A stretch of 15,504 nucleotides of DNA from Planctomycetota bacterium (GCA_022615465.1 JAKEGR010000084.1:1-15504); one strand, 5' to 3'. Shown: positions 1 through 8,102, counted from the first letter of the stretch. Numbers and translations are program-made. Notes: generated from the sequence alone by a model not told the origin.

Positions 1-112
1 CACGGGGTCCGGTATGCAGCGGGTGTTTTCCTGGCTGGGAACACGGTGCTGCACGTCAGTCGCGGTACGTCCAGCCTCTCGCCGCTGCGGTTTAACTGCC
101 CACCCGAAATCT

Positions 113-128
113 CGGTGCTCACGTTGCG
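113..128 (+). promoter_or_regulatory. Possible sigma54 (-24/-12) promoter
   Basis: The sequence CGGTGC-TCACG-TTGCG has the invariant GG (114-115) and GC (126-127) ten bases apart, with the full TTGC of the -12 element. The -24 half is weaker: only GG and the final C match TGGCAC. Transcription would start near 139, giving a leader of about 35 bases before the ATG at 175. PEP-CTERM genes in some proteobacteria are controlled by the PrsK/PrsR-RpoN system, so the placement is suggestive. Six fixed bases can occur by chance in a region this size. Confidence 0.3.
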
Positions 129-174
129 TAGTATTTCGTTGGGAGGACATTGAGAGAAGACGGGAGGAATCCTC

Positions 175-1818
175 ATGGGAAGAGTCCTTGTTCTGATTTC
201 GGCAGCGTTGCTTCTGGTAAGCGGCATGGCCGCCGTGCCAGCAAGGGCCGATGTCACTGACTACGTGATTGAAATCAGCGTCGACGGGCTTGGCTCGCCG
301 TATCTCCAATCGCTGATCGCGGGCAACCGGCTACCCAACATCGAGCGACTGCAGCGAGAGGGTGTGTGGACGAACAATGCACGCAATGACCCCAGCTATA
401 CGGTGACGTTGCCCAACCACGTGAGCATGGTGACCGGGCGCAGTGTGCAAGGTGCGACCGAGTCCGGCCATGCATGGACCGGCAACAGCGACCCGAACGC
501 CGGGCAGACCATCCATAACAACAAGGGGGGTGGGTTTTATGCGGAAAGCGTCTTTGACCTGATGCACGACAATGGCCTGCGAACCGGTATGTGGGCGGGT
601 AAGACCAAGCTTTCACTCATCGACACATCCTACAACGGGACGAACGGCGCGCCGGATATGGTCACCCCGCCCGACAACGGCATGGACAAGATCGACACGT
701 ACGTCTACGACGCCAACCCCACGGCGCTCGTCAGCAACTTCATCTCTTCGATGAATGCCAATCCGTACAACTACAGCCTGGTCCATCTGGTCAATCCAGA
801 TGCCGCCGGCTCGTGGGGCGGAACAAACTACAACAATGCGGTGAAGGCGGTCGACGGCTACGTGGGCCAGATCCTTAATATGGTCAATAATAACGCGACC
901 CTTCGCAACAAGACGTCGATCATCCTGACGGCCGATCACGGCGGCGAGGGCAACGGTCATTCCGTCAACACCGCCTATCTGAACTACACCATTCCGTTCT
1001 ACGTCTGGAGCCCCGATTGCGCCAGCGCGAACCGCGATCTCTACGCGATCAACAGCACCGTCCGGACGAATCCCGGCAGCGGCCGCCCCGCCTACTCGAG
1101 CAACGTCACCTACAATGCGGACCAGCCCATTCGCAACAGCGAGGGCGCCAACCTGGCGCTGGACCTGCTCGATTTGCCGGCAATTACCGGCTCCCTGATG
1201 AACGTCGCGCAGAATCTTGACGAAAACGGCACCGCACCGGTGGCGCCGTCGGTGATTGCATACAGCGCCTTCAATGAAACGCCTATCGGTGTGACCGCCT
1301 GGACGCCCGGCGCGCTCGGGACCGAACTGGGCTTCTCGACCAGCATGATCGCCGGCCCGTGGTACTCCGGGGCCGTTCTGGGCAGCTACGACTCCGCCAC
1401 ATCGCCCCGGCGGTTCCGGATGATGGGCTACGAGGCCGAGACAACCTTCAGCACGGTGGACCTGACCTACTGGGACGGCGTCAAGGCGAGCATCGACGTC
1501 CTTATTAAGGACACCACCTACGAGGCCGACGACTACTACCGAGCCATTCTGACGAACGGAGCGGACAGCATCACGCTGGCCGACGTCACGGGCACGGCCT
1601 TGAACTCGCTGGCCAAGTTGACCTATCTCCACTACGAGGCGGCGATCCCGGACAGTTGGACGCGGGCCGCACTGAAGATTTCCGGCCACACGAACTCCAG
1701 TGCGAACGCGGAGGCGGTGGACTTCGACCACATCTTCTTCACCGGCGTTCCCGAGCCGACCAGCTTGAGCTTGCTCGCCCTGGCGGGCCTGGTTCTGGCG
1801 AGGCGGCGACGGACGTAA
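175..1818 (+). CDS. Exported type I phosphodiesterase/nucleotide pyrophosphatase family protein with PEP-CTERM tag
   Basis: A 547-residue secreted enzyme of the alkaline phosphatase superfamily, probably hydrolysing phosphodiester or phosphate-ester bonds outside the cytoplasm; the substrate is unknown. The signal peptide is residues 1-25, with cleavage after ARA. The catalytic domain (about 28-350) shows the metal ligand D37 (SVDGLG), a nucleophile-like T78 in TLPNHVSMVTGR, D209 in NPDAAGS, D254-H255 in TADHGG, and H262. The family usually has His four residues after the D209 equivalent (PDxxGH); here it is S213. Residues about 358-522 form a beta-rich region I cannot assign. The C-terminus is a PEP-CTERM signal: PEP at 526-528, a hydrophobic helix, then RRRR, implying exosortase processing. 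The start is supported by GGGAGG at 162-167, seven bases upstream; a second GGGAGG lies at 141-146. It stands alone and converges on the next gene. Confidence 0.85.
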   Translation: MGRVLVLISAALLLVSGMAAVPARADVTDYVIEISVDGLGSPYLQSLIAGNRLPNIERLQREGVWTNNARNDPSYTVTLPNHVSMVTGRSVQGATESGHAWTGNSDPNAGQTIHNNKGGGFYAESVFDLMHDNGLRTGMWAGKTKLSLIDTSYNGTNGAPDMVTPPDNGMDKIDTYVYDANPTALVSNFISSMNANPYNYSLVHLVNPDAAGSWGGTNYNNAVKAVDGYVGQILNMVNNNATLRNKTSIILTADHGGEGNGHSVNTAYLNYTIPFYVWSPDCASANRDLYAINSTVRTNPGSGRPAYSSNVTYNADQPIRNSEGANLALDLLDLPAITGSLMNVAQNLDENGTAPVAPSVIAYSAFNETPIGVTAWTPGALGTELGFSTSMIAGPWYSGAVLGSYDSATSPRRFRMMGYEAETTFSTVDLTYWDGVKASIDVLIKDTTYEADDYYRAILTNGADSITLADVTGTALNSLAKLTYLHYEAAIPDSWTRAALKISGHTNSSANAEAVDFDHIFFTGVPEPTSLSLLALAGLVLARRRRT

Positions 1819-1899
1819 CAGCCGCGCAGTCGTGGTCAACGCGGACAGGTTGAAGTCGTCGCAAGTTGGCCGAAAAATGGACCAGACCCCGCATTTTCG

Positions 1900-2667
1900 C
1901 TACCTTTTTTCAATCTCGACGCAGATGCCGCCGGCGCGGATGGCCTGGTGCATGCGTGTAAACCAGATCTCCTTCTTCCAATGCAGGCCGAGCGATTCGC
2001 AGAGTTCCCAAAGCTCCCGGCGATTATAAGTGCGGCAACACCAGATGCGGCTGGTCCACGCGCCGGAGAATGTGTCCTCGGTCGTAAGCAGGAACATCCG
2101 CCCGCCCACACGCAGGACGCGCGCCAGTTCCCCAAGCCCCATCCGCGGATCGGGTAGGTGCTCGAGTACGTAGCCGCATGTTATTCCGTCGAACGAGGCA
2201 TCCGCAAACGGCAGCGAGGCAAGATCGGCGGCAACCAAGGAAGGACGATTGCTTTTCAATCGTTGCCGCGCTCGCCGAAGCATTGGTTGCGACAAATCCG
2301 TGCCGATGATCCGGGCATCCGGGTCGGCAAAATCAAGCAAGTGCTGAACGATCTGCCCGGCGCCGCTTCCGACGTCGAGAATCGACTTCATGCCACGCAG
2401 ATCGAATTGCCGGGTGCGAAACAGCCGTTTGCCGAGCGGGATGTGGAGCGACAACATGCTTGCCGTAGCGAGCATCGCCCCTTTTGGCCCGCCGTAGACG
2501 TGCTTCACCTTTTCGCGATACTCCTCGTAACTGACCTGCTGAATGAGATCGTTTTCGACAACGCGATTGATGAAGCTGCTGCGCCGCGCGTGCGTATCGC
2601 ATTTCCCATCCGATAGCCTGATTTGCGACATGGTACGCCTGCGTCCGTTGCGTGTGACCTGGGGCAT
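1900..2667 (-). CDS. Class I SAM-dependent methyltransferase
   Basis: A 255-residue methyltransferase of the Methyltransf_11 type. The AdoMet-binding motif I is LDVGSGAG (97-104), the acidic residue of motif II is D124 in IGTDLS, and the third site is AADLASLPF (147-154). It is followed by FDGITCGYVLEHLPDP (159-174) and a motif IV/V-like LRVGGRMFLLTTEDTF. The substrate cannot be told; ubiquinone/menaquinone, lipid and small-molecule methylases share this pattern. It is the last gene of the DUF58-VWA operon. The chosen ATG overlaps the upstream stop as TAATG, which suggests translational coupling. An alternative ATG at 2631 (MSQIRLSD) would drop a basic 12-residue lead and is equally plausible. 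Residues 1-90 precede the Rossmann core and include a segment (PKGAMLATASMLSLHIPLGK) that could contact membrane or substrate. Confidence 0.85.
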   Translation of the reverse strand: MPQVTRNGRRRTMSQIRLSDGKCDTHARRSSFINRVVENDLIQQVSYEEYREKVKHVYGGPKGAMLATASMLSLHIPLGKRLFRTRQFDLRGMKSILDVGSGAGQIVQHLLDFADPDARIIGTDLSQPMLRRARQRLKSNRPSLVAADLASLPFADASFDGITCGYVLEHLPDPRMGLGELARVLRVGGRMFLLTTEDTFSGAWTSRIWCCRTYNRRELWELCESLGLHWKKEIWFTRMHQAIRAGGICVEIEKR

Positions 2668-4766
2668 TACAAATACACGCGCCGGTTGTAGATATACCAC
2701 TCAAACACGAGGACGAATAGTGCCGCAATCAGGATGAATTTCCATGCTTCTTTGCGTGCTGGCTCGCGGCCGACGGAAGCCGTCACATCGACGTGGCCAA
2801 TCTGAATGTCGGCCGGCCGCACGGTTTGGCCCTCGCTGTCCTGACTTGGAATCAGCCGGACGTTGCTTTCCTCGCGATCAAAGAGATTCACCGCGAACCG
2901 CTCGGTAATCTGATCGCCTCGACGCACTTCGTAGACGCCCGGTTGCCCGGTATCGTGAAATTGAAACACGTCCCCGGCGGATTTCCGGATGTTGTGTTCC
3001 CTGCCAGTCGGGTCTTTCACTGTAAGTTCGCCGATATTACCAGGCACGCGCAGTTCCACCGGCTGGCCAGGTTGAGCCGCGGTGAGTCGCGAATCTTCGG
3101 TACCGCCTCCCAGGAATTCGAGCATATTCAACCAGAATGTGGGAAAGCTCAATCGCCGCGGCCAATTGGTATTCACGGTGCGTACCCCGGTCTCGTCGTG
3201 GCCGAAGATTTCAAAGCCGATCACCACGTCTTGAAAAGCATCTCGCGGTGCGACGGCGGCAAGTGGTCCGGCCGTCGAGTCGATCAGCACGGTGCCGCCC
3301 GCCGGTGGATCGAGAACCAGGCTATCGGCGATGTCGACATTCCCAAACTCGACATTGGCCATTAGCGGATGCGCGCGGTTCCAGTCGATGATCTGCGGTC
3401 CGACCACCACGGTTTTTGCCGCATTTTCTTCTGCCAGTGCAGACGGAGCTTCCCCGTCGCGCGAGGTCTCTTCGCCACCAAGCCAAACTGGCCCCGGCGG
3501 CAATCGACCGATGAACAAGGTATTCGCCCGCGGCATTTTCGTCGGAGCGCACTGATCGTAGAGGATGAGTTGGTAAGTACCCATGTCGGTTGCACGTTTG
3601 TAGTCGTCGCTTTTCATAAACTCTGGCTGCTGGAATTCGATATCAGCCAACCGGCCGGCGCGCTCCGTGCCCAGTGCCACTTCCAATCCAACATTGCCAG
3701 GCGTAACCACCAGCACCTTGCCTGGTGTGGCGTTGTTCAGGGCCGCATATCCGAGGTCGTCTTGCCGCAGCGCATCGCGAGTCGATTCGCCGTCAAGTTC
3801 ATATTTCAGCGTGGCGGTCAATGCACCGGCTGGAGCATCGGCCAGCGGAAACAAGATGCCGCTTGTTTCGCCGGCAGGCACGTCGACTTGTTTGGCGTCC
3901 AGGAATTCGCCATCGAGTTGAACTTCGACAATTACCGCGCGAGGCTCCTCGGTGAAGTTGGCCACCTGTGCAAACGCTTGGCGCTCTTCCGGCCGGATGT
4001 CGCTCCGCCGAGTTGTAAATGCCGTGATCGCCAGGTTGCGGGCGTCCAAGGAACCGACGGGAACATAAACCGGCTTGAGATTGCCGAGCGAAAAGCCCTT
4101 CACGTCCTCGAACCGGCCATCACTGAAGATGTACACGGTGGCCTCCTGTGGCGCGACAATATCGACTTCCGCGCCTCCTTCCTGGATGGTGACGCGGCTG
4201 GGGTTTGCCAGCCCATCAGCGAGATCGAGTGCGCCTCGCAAGTCGGTGCCGCGCACTGTCGGCTCGATTGTGGCCAGCCGCTCGCGCAGCAGGCGGCGGT
4301 TGTCGGTGAATTCCTGCACAACCTGCGGCGAGTCTGCGAAGCTGATAATCATCGCCGTCATGCCTGATTCCATCTGATCGATCAGCGCACCGACAAGCCG
4401 CTTTGCTTCGTCGAGACGGTTCTTGGCATCTTTCACGTCGGTGGCCGACATGCTGGCCGAGTGATCCACGAGAAAGATGAACCGCTCGCCATCGAGCCTA
4501 GTGCCTTCCCAGCCCGGCCGCAACAGAGCGAGCATCGCCAATGCGACCAACAACAACTGCAGAAACAACAGCAGGTTCTGCCGCAGACGTTGCCACAAGC
4601 TGTTGACGTGAAGATCCTCGATCGACCGCCGCCACAAATAGGTGCTGGGGACTTCGAGCGGCTGCCGCTTCAGTTTCAGGAAGTACAGCGCGATGATTGC
4701 TGGCGGCACGAGGGCCAGCAAGGCCCACTGCCAACCGGGAAGCGTATTTCGGAAGAGGTCGATCAT
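2667..4766 (-). CDS. BatA/VWA-domain membrane protein
   Basis: A 699-residue membrane protein. The N-terminus matches the aerotolerance-regulator BatA domain: a transmembrane segment (about 13-30), the conserved LKLKRQPLEVPSTYLWRRS stretch, then a second membrane segment (about 64-83). A von Willebrand factor A domain follows, with an intact MIDAS: DHSAS (D101, S103, S105), T174 in RGTDL and D216 in IFSDG. The large middle and C-terminal part (about 240-670) resembles the periplasmic region of proteins named BatA and WFA domain-containing. A last membrane helix (about 677-692) ends the protein. Such proteins usually work with a DUF58 protein and a MoxR AAA+ ATPase in envelope stress or assembly tasks that are poorly defined. 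Its start overlaps the DUF58 stop by four bases (ATGA), so the two are likely translated together. Confidence 0.88.
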   Translation of the reverse strand: MIDLFRNTLPGWQWALLALVPPAIIALYFLKLKRQPLEVPSTYLWRRSIEDLHVNSLWQRLRQNLLLFLQLLLVALAMLALLRPGWEGTRLDGERFIFLVDHSASMSATDVKDAKNRLDEAKRLVGALIDQMESGMTAMIISFADSPQVVQEFTDNRRLLRERLATIEPTVRGTDLRGALDLADGLANPSRVTIQEGGAEVDIVAPQEATVYIFSDGRFEDVKGFSLGNLKPVYVPVGSLDARNLAITAFTTRRSDIRPEERQAFAQVANFTEEPRAVIVEVQLDGEFLDAKQVDVPAGETSGILFPLADAPAGALTATLKYELDGESTRDALRQDDLGYAALNNATPGKVLVVTPGNVGLEVALGTERAGRLADIEFQQPEFMKSDDYKRATDMGTYQLILYDQCAPTKMPRANTLFIGRLPPGPVWLGGEETSRDGEAPSALAEENAAKTVVVGPQIIDWNRAHPLMANVEFGNVDIADSLVLDPPAGGTVLIDSTAGPLAAVAPRDAFQDVVIGFEIFGHDETGVRTVNTNWPRRLSFPTFWLNMLEFLGGGTEDSRLTAAQPGQPVELRVPGNIGELTVKDPTGREHNIRKSAGDVFQFHDTGQPGVYEVRRGDQITERFAVNLFDREESNVRLIPSQDSEGQTVRPADIQIGHVDVTASVGREPARKEAWKFILIAALFVLVFEWYIYNRRVYL

Positions 4767-5653
4767 CGCAACAAGCCTCGCCGGCGGAGGTAATTACTGA
4801 TCAAATCCTTCACCGGCGTTTGATTGTTGGCCAACACGTAGTTCATGCCGCGACGGTTGCAGAATTCCTGGGCACCGCTCACAAAGGCGTTGAGCGTCGA
4901 CTTGTAGCGGACCAAGAGCGGCGCGCTCACCGTGATTTCGGCGACGTCCTGGTCCTCGCAGTCCACCAGCTTCAGGTCGCCCTTCACATCCGGATCGAGT
5001 TCCTCCTGGCTCAGGAGGTGGATCACGAACACGTCCATCTGCCGCGAAACCAGATACCGCAAGGCCGACTCGTAGCCGCTCTTGTCCATCAGATCGGAAA
5101 TCAAGACCAGGATTCCCCGGCCGGGGTTGCGCAAACAAAAGTTTTTCACGCCGTCGGCCAGCGATGCCGTTTCGCCCGGTTCGATGCTATTCAGGTAATC
5201 GAGCATCCGCCACACGCTTCGCCGGCCGCGGAGCACCGGCCCGCGATGGTGCAAATCCTGCCCGAGCGTTTCGATCCGTACGCGGTCGGTGCGGACCAGG
5301 CCAACGAAACCCAGCGCGGCCGCGAGTTGCTTTGCATAAAGGAGCTTTGCGGGTTCGCCGAAATTCATGGAGAGGCTGGCATCGATCAGTGTGAAGAAGT
5401 GCAGATCCTCTTCTTCCAGAAACAACTTGAGGATCAGCTTGTCGAGCCGGGCGAAGAGGTTCCAATCGAGTCTCCGCAGATCGTCTCCTGGTACGTAGGC
5501 GCGAAAATCGGCAAACTCGACGCTTTGGCCTTTCCGCTTGCTCCGCCGCTCACCTTTCATTCGGCCACGAAATACTTTGCGCGTGACCAACTCCAGCCGT
5601 TCGAGATGGGCCATCAAGTCGGGCGGCAACAAAGTGGATTCGGCGACGGGCAT
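4763..5653 (-). CDS. DUF58 domain-containing protein (VWA-like fold)
   Basis: A 296-residue cytoplasmic protein with the DUF58 signature YVPGDDLRRLDWNLFAR at 53-69, preceded by FRGRMKGERRSKRKGQSVEFADF. A VWA-like metal site DASLS follows at 91-95, and a second strand ends in LISDLMD (184-190). There is no signal peptide and no membrane segment, unlike longer DUF58 proteins. DUF58 proteins are typically encoded between a MoxR ATPase and VWA proteins. Here the VWA gene follows directly, with a four-base overlap, but no MoxR gene lies upstream. The leader just before the ATG reads CCTCCTC rather than a Shine-Dalgarno sequence. An internal ATG at 5614 (residue 14) is a less likely start, because residues 7-13 match the usual family N-terminus. 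Confidence 0.9.
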   Translation of the reverse strand: MPVAESTLLPPDLMAHLERLELVTRKVFRGRMKGERRSKRKGQSVEFADFRAYVPGDDLRRLDWNLFARLDKLILKLFLEEEDLHFFTLIDASLSMNFGEPAKLLYAKQLAAALGFVGLVRTDRVRIETLGQDLHHRGPVLRGRRSVWRMLDYLNSIEPGETASLADGVKNFCLRNPGRGILVLISDLMDKSGYESALRYLVSRQMDVFVIHLLSQEELDPDVKGDLKLVDCEDQDVAEITVSAPLLVRYKSTLNAFVSGAQEFCNRRGMNYVLANNQTPVKDLISNYLRRRGLLR

Positions 5654-5715
5654 GAGAGGAGGTCAGAAATTGCAATCAGGGCGATTGACCACTTGGCGGG
5701 GCTTGCCCTGCGTGT

Positions 5716-5955
5716 TCACGCGCCCAATCGCGCGAACGCTGGATTGCCGGCCGCGGCCTGGAGCCACTCCGTTTCATCCCACACGTCGCAAAGCGGACAG
5801 AAAACAATGACACGTACACGCATCGGTCCAGAAACCGGCAGCAAACCGTCCAGCCGAAATTGATTGTCGATGCGGTTCTTGGGATCGTCAAGCGTTTCCC
5901 ACCAGAAATTCACCAGAGATTCGGGTGCGGCATAAAATGCGGGCACGCGAGCCAA
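5716..5955 (-). CDS. Small hypothetical protein with a CPLC motif
   Basis: A possible 79-residue protein that I do not recognise. It has a protein-like composition (NFWWETLDDPKNRIDNQFRL, then VRVIVFCPLCDVWDETEWL). The CPLC pair, about residues 53-56, could bind a metal or be redox active. Codons look natural for the neighbourhood and no longer reading frame on either strand explains the stretch. No ATG is available at the N-terminus: the choices are TTG at 5955 or GTG at 5946, bounded by an in-frame TAG at 5974-5976, and no clear ribosome site is seen. It ends 62 bases before the DUF58 start on the same strand, so it may be the first gene of that operon. It could also be a chance frame. Confidence 0.45.
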   Translation of the reverse strand: MARVPAFYAAPESLVNFWWETLDDPKNRIDNQFRLDGLLPVSGPMRVRVIVFCPLCDVWDETEWLQAAAGNPAFARLGA

Positions 5956-6008
5956 TCGATTGAGTGAGTTGCCCTACGGCATGAATAGCTGAGAAGAAAA
6001 GCGGCGGT

Positions 6009-6037
6009 GGTTCTCTGTGCCCTATTCGGCGTACAAT
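6009..6037 (+). promoter_or_regulatory. Possible promoter for ribH-nusB-ftsY
   Basis: A -10 box TACAAT lies at 6032-6037, in an AT-rich patch about 70 bases before ribH and in the gap between divergent transcription units. The -35 side is poor (GGTTCT, 6009-6014, at a 17-base spacing). No FMN riboswitch-like sequence is visible in the leader. Confidence 0.3.
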
Positions 6038-6108
6038 AATTCGATTAAGGTAGTTGGCATGCAGCGTGTCTTGGCTTATCGCTGGACCACTCCCCGCTTC
6101 GTTGCTCC

Positions 6109-6576
6109 ATGCCCCGAATCATCCCGATCGCTGAAATTGCTCCGGCCACCCGCTTTGCCATCGTTGTCGCCCATTGGAACGAGTCGATCACACGCAAGCT
6201 GCTGGATGGTGCCGTGGCCACGCTGACGGATCGTGGCGTCCCCGACGACGCAATCGACGTGGCCTGGGTGCCTGGTTCCTTCGAGATTCCGATTGCCGCC
6301 CAGCGACTGGCCAAGTCGGGCAGCTATTCGGCCGTCCTCTGTCTGGGTGTGGTAATCCGCGGCGAAACGACGCACGACCAGCACATCAATCGTGCCGTCA
6401 GCCTGGCGTTGTGCCGGATCGCACTGGATACGAGCGTTCCCGTGTTGTTCGGCGTACTTACCTGTGAGACAATGGAACAGGCCATTCACCGCGCCGGCGG
6501 CAATGTCGGCAACAAGGGTGCCGAGTGTGCCGAAGCCGCCTTGCAAATCGTCGGGTTGCTGAAGAATCTTGCCTAG
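6109..6576 (+). CDS. ribH: 6,7-dimethyl-8-ribityllumazine synthase
   Basis: A 155-residue lumazine synthase. It condenses 5-amino-6-ribitylamino-uracil with 3,4-dihydroxy-2-butanone 4-phosphate to give 6,7-dimethyl-8-ribityllumazine, the penultimate step of riboflavin synthesis. Diagnostic motifs: the aromatic substrate-stacking W23 in AHWNESIT, GSFEIP (56-61), GVVIRGETTHDQHI (80-93) with the general-acid/base H89, FGVLT (114-118), R128 for the phosphate, and the GNKG turn. Length is normal for the family. Translation starts at the ATG at 6109 with no obvious Shine-Dalgarno sequence. It is the first gene of a co-directional set with nusB and ftsY; other riboflavin genes are not nearby. Confidence 0.97.
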   Translation: MPRIIPIAEIAPATRFAIVVAHWNESITRKLLDGAVATLTDRGVPDDAIDVAWVPGSFEIPIAAQRLAKSGSYSAVLCLGVVIRGETTHDQHINRAVSLALCRIALDTSVPVLFGVLTCETMEQAIHRAGGNVGNKGAECAEAALQIVGLLKNLA

Positions 6577-6643
6577 CCCACGCGTTCCTGCCTGCCGACC
6601 TGGTTCTGTCGGGCCGGAGCGATTGACTACCTGTTGTACCGCC

Positions 6644-7048
6644 ATGTCCCGTCGTAGCCGTGCCCGCGAGGTTGCTCTGCAAATTCTGTTTGAAGATGAT
6701 GTCAATCCGCGCGCGACCGTGAAGGAGACAGAGCATTTCCTCTCCTCCCGGCTGAAATCGCCCAAGCTCGAGGAGTTTTGCATGTCGCTGATCCTGGGCG
6801 TACGGCGCAATCAACAGGAATTGGACGAACTGCTCAGCAAGACGGCGGAGAATTGGAGTCTTAGCCGAATGGCCGCGACCGACCGCAACGTCCTGCGGCT
6901 GGGGGCCTACGAGATTCTTTACTCGGACACGCCTGCCCGCGCTGCCATCAACGAAGCGGTGGAACTTGCCAAGCGATTCGGCAACGCCCAATCGGCCCAG
7001 TTCGTGAACGGTATCCTTGACAAGTTTCTGCACCGCAAGGAAAGCTAG
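6644..7048 (+). CDS. nusB: Transcription antitermination factor NusB
   Basis: A 134-residue all-helical RNA-binding protein. It joins NusE (ribosomal protein S10) on boxA RNA to suppress termination in rRNA operons. The N-terminal ARExALQxLFE motif and the conserved core are present: ENWSLSRMAATDRNVLRLGAYEILY, then AINEAVELAKRFG and FVNGILDKFL. The ATG at 6644 (MSRRSRAREVALQ) is chosen because it gives the family N-terminus. A longer in-frame ATG at 6569 would overlap ribH and add 25 unconserved residues. The gap to ribH is 67 bases. The ribH-nusB pairing is widespread in bacteria. Confidence 0.95.
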   Translation: MSRRSRAREVALQILFEDDVNPRATVKETEHFLSSRLKSPKLEEFCMSLILGVRRNQQELDELLSKTAENWSLSRMAATDRNVLRLGAYEILYSDTPARAAINEAVELAKRFGNAQSAQFVNGILDKFLHRKES

Positions 7049-7138
7049 GAGCTTGATGAGAAGAGTCGCGAGCCAAAACTGGCTTCCGGCTATTGTTTTG
7101 ATTCCCGATACAAGTCCCTCGATTCTCGACTTTTTCCC

Positions 7139-8080
7139 ATGGGCTTATTCGACAAACTCAAGCAAGGTCTGGCTAAGACCGGTCGCCTGCTCAAGACGGA
7201 CGTTCGCGATCTGTTCAAATCCGAAGGGCGTCTGATTGATGATGCGTTTTTGGACGAGATGCGCGCCGTGCTGTTCAAAACCGATATGGGCTACGAGGCG
7301 GTTGAACAAATCGTCAATGAGGTAGCCACCGATTACCGGGGGCGCGTTGTCACCCTGGAGCAAATGCTGGCGAGCTGGCGGGAACAACTGAAATCCCTCC
7401 TGGCCCAGGACGAAGCGCCGATTCGATTTGCCGCCTCTGGTCCGACCGTGATTATGGTTTGTGGCGTGAACGGCACCGGCAAGACGACGACGATCGCCAA
7501 ACTGGCAAGCGTGTTTCAGTCGCAGGGCAAAAGCGTTGTGCTGGGGGCTGGGGACACCTTTCGCGCCGCCGCCGTTGAGCAATTGACAATCTGGGCCAAC
7601 CGTCTCGGCACGGACATCGTCACGGGAGAACAAGGGAGCCATCCCGCCAGTGTTGCCTACCGTGCTGTTGCGAGGGCCATCGAAACGGGAGCCGATGTTT
7701 GCATCGTCGACACGGCCGGCCGGCTGCAAACGCAGAAAAACTTGATGGCCGAGTTGACGAAGATCCAGGAATCAATCCGCAAACAGATCCCCGAAGCGCC
7801 TCACGAGGTGCTGCTCGTTCTCGATGCTACGACTGGCCAGAACGGCATCAGCCAGGCCAGCAAGTTCACCGAAGCGGTAAATTGCACCGGAATCGTACTG
7901 GCGAAACTCGATGGTACGGCCAAGGGAGGTGTTGTGGTGGCAATTCGCCAGCAGGTGGGGCTGCCGGTGAAGTTCGTGGGCGTCGGCGAAAAACCAGAAG
8001 ATCTTGCCCAGTTTGTTCCCGAGGACTTTGTAAATGCTCTGTTCGCGGACGTCTCGGCGGATGCCTCTCAACCGAGGTAG
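7139..8080 (+). CDS. ftsY: Signal recognition particle receptor FtsY
   Basis: A 313-residue SRP GTPase that docks the SRP-ribosome complex at the inner membrane for co-translational insertion of membrane proteins. It is a compact NG-domain form, with no acidic A domain ahead of the N domain. The N domain is about 1-95. GTPase motifs: G1 GVNGTGKTT (109-117), DTFRAAAVEQL (139-149), G3 DTAGR (191-195), G4 KLDGTAKGG (256-264, with Ala where Thr usually precedes) and GVGE (281-284). The N-terminal MGLFDKLKQGLAKT is the amphipathic membrane-targeting helix typical of short FtsY proteins. It lies 90 bases after nusB and ends 22 bases from a convergent gene, with no hairpin terminator visible. Confidence 0.97.
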   Translation: MGLFDKLKQGLAKTGRLLKTDVRDLFKSEGRLIDDAFLDEMRAVLFKTDMGYEAVEQIVNEVATDYRGRVVTLEQMLASWREQLKSLLAQDEAPIRFAASGPTVIMVCGVNGTGKTTTIAKLASVFQSQGKSVVLGAGDTFRAAAVEQLTIWANRLGTDIVTGEQGSHPASVAYRAVARAIETGADVCIVDTAGRLQTQKNLMAELTKIQESIRKQIPEAPHEVLLVLDATTGQNGISQASKFTEAVNCTGIVLAKLDGTAKGGVVVAIRQQVGLPVKFVGVGEKPEDLAQFVPEDFVNALFADVSADASQPR

Positions 8081-8102
8081 GGGGAGCTTCGACCAGTGCG
8101 CC

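Noticed and set aside
14..196. 60-codon plus-strand frame before the phosphodiesterase
   Set aside because: It overlaps the next start out of frame, has no ribosome site, and crosses the promoter/leader region.
613..1839. 408-codon open frame on the minus strand opposite the phosphodiesterase gene
   Set aside because: Val/Arg/Gly-rich mirror of a GC-rich gene with no domain. The plus-strand frame has a signal peptide, catalytic motifs and a PEP-CTERM tail.
2668..2700. Methyltransferase start at the ATG at 2700
   Set aside because: It would overlap the VWA gene by 34 bases; the TAATG start at 2667, or the ATG at 2631, fits better.
3369..4367. 332-codon plus-strand frame opposite the VWA gene
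   Set aside because: Antisense shadow of a gene with an intact MIDAS and BatA domain.
4697..5863. 388-codon plus-strand frame opposite DUF58
   Set aside because: The minus strand encodes a clear DUF58 protein; the plus frame has no recognisable motif and a skewed composition.
5956..6108. FMN riboswitch before ribH
   Set aside because: None of the conserved RFN-element segments is present in the leader.
6076..6810. 244-codon minus-strand frame across ribH and nusB
   Set aside because: Both plus-strand genes are unmistakable; the frame spans their gap without family motifs.
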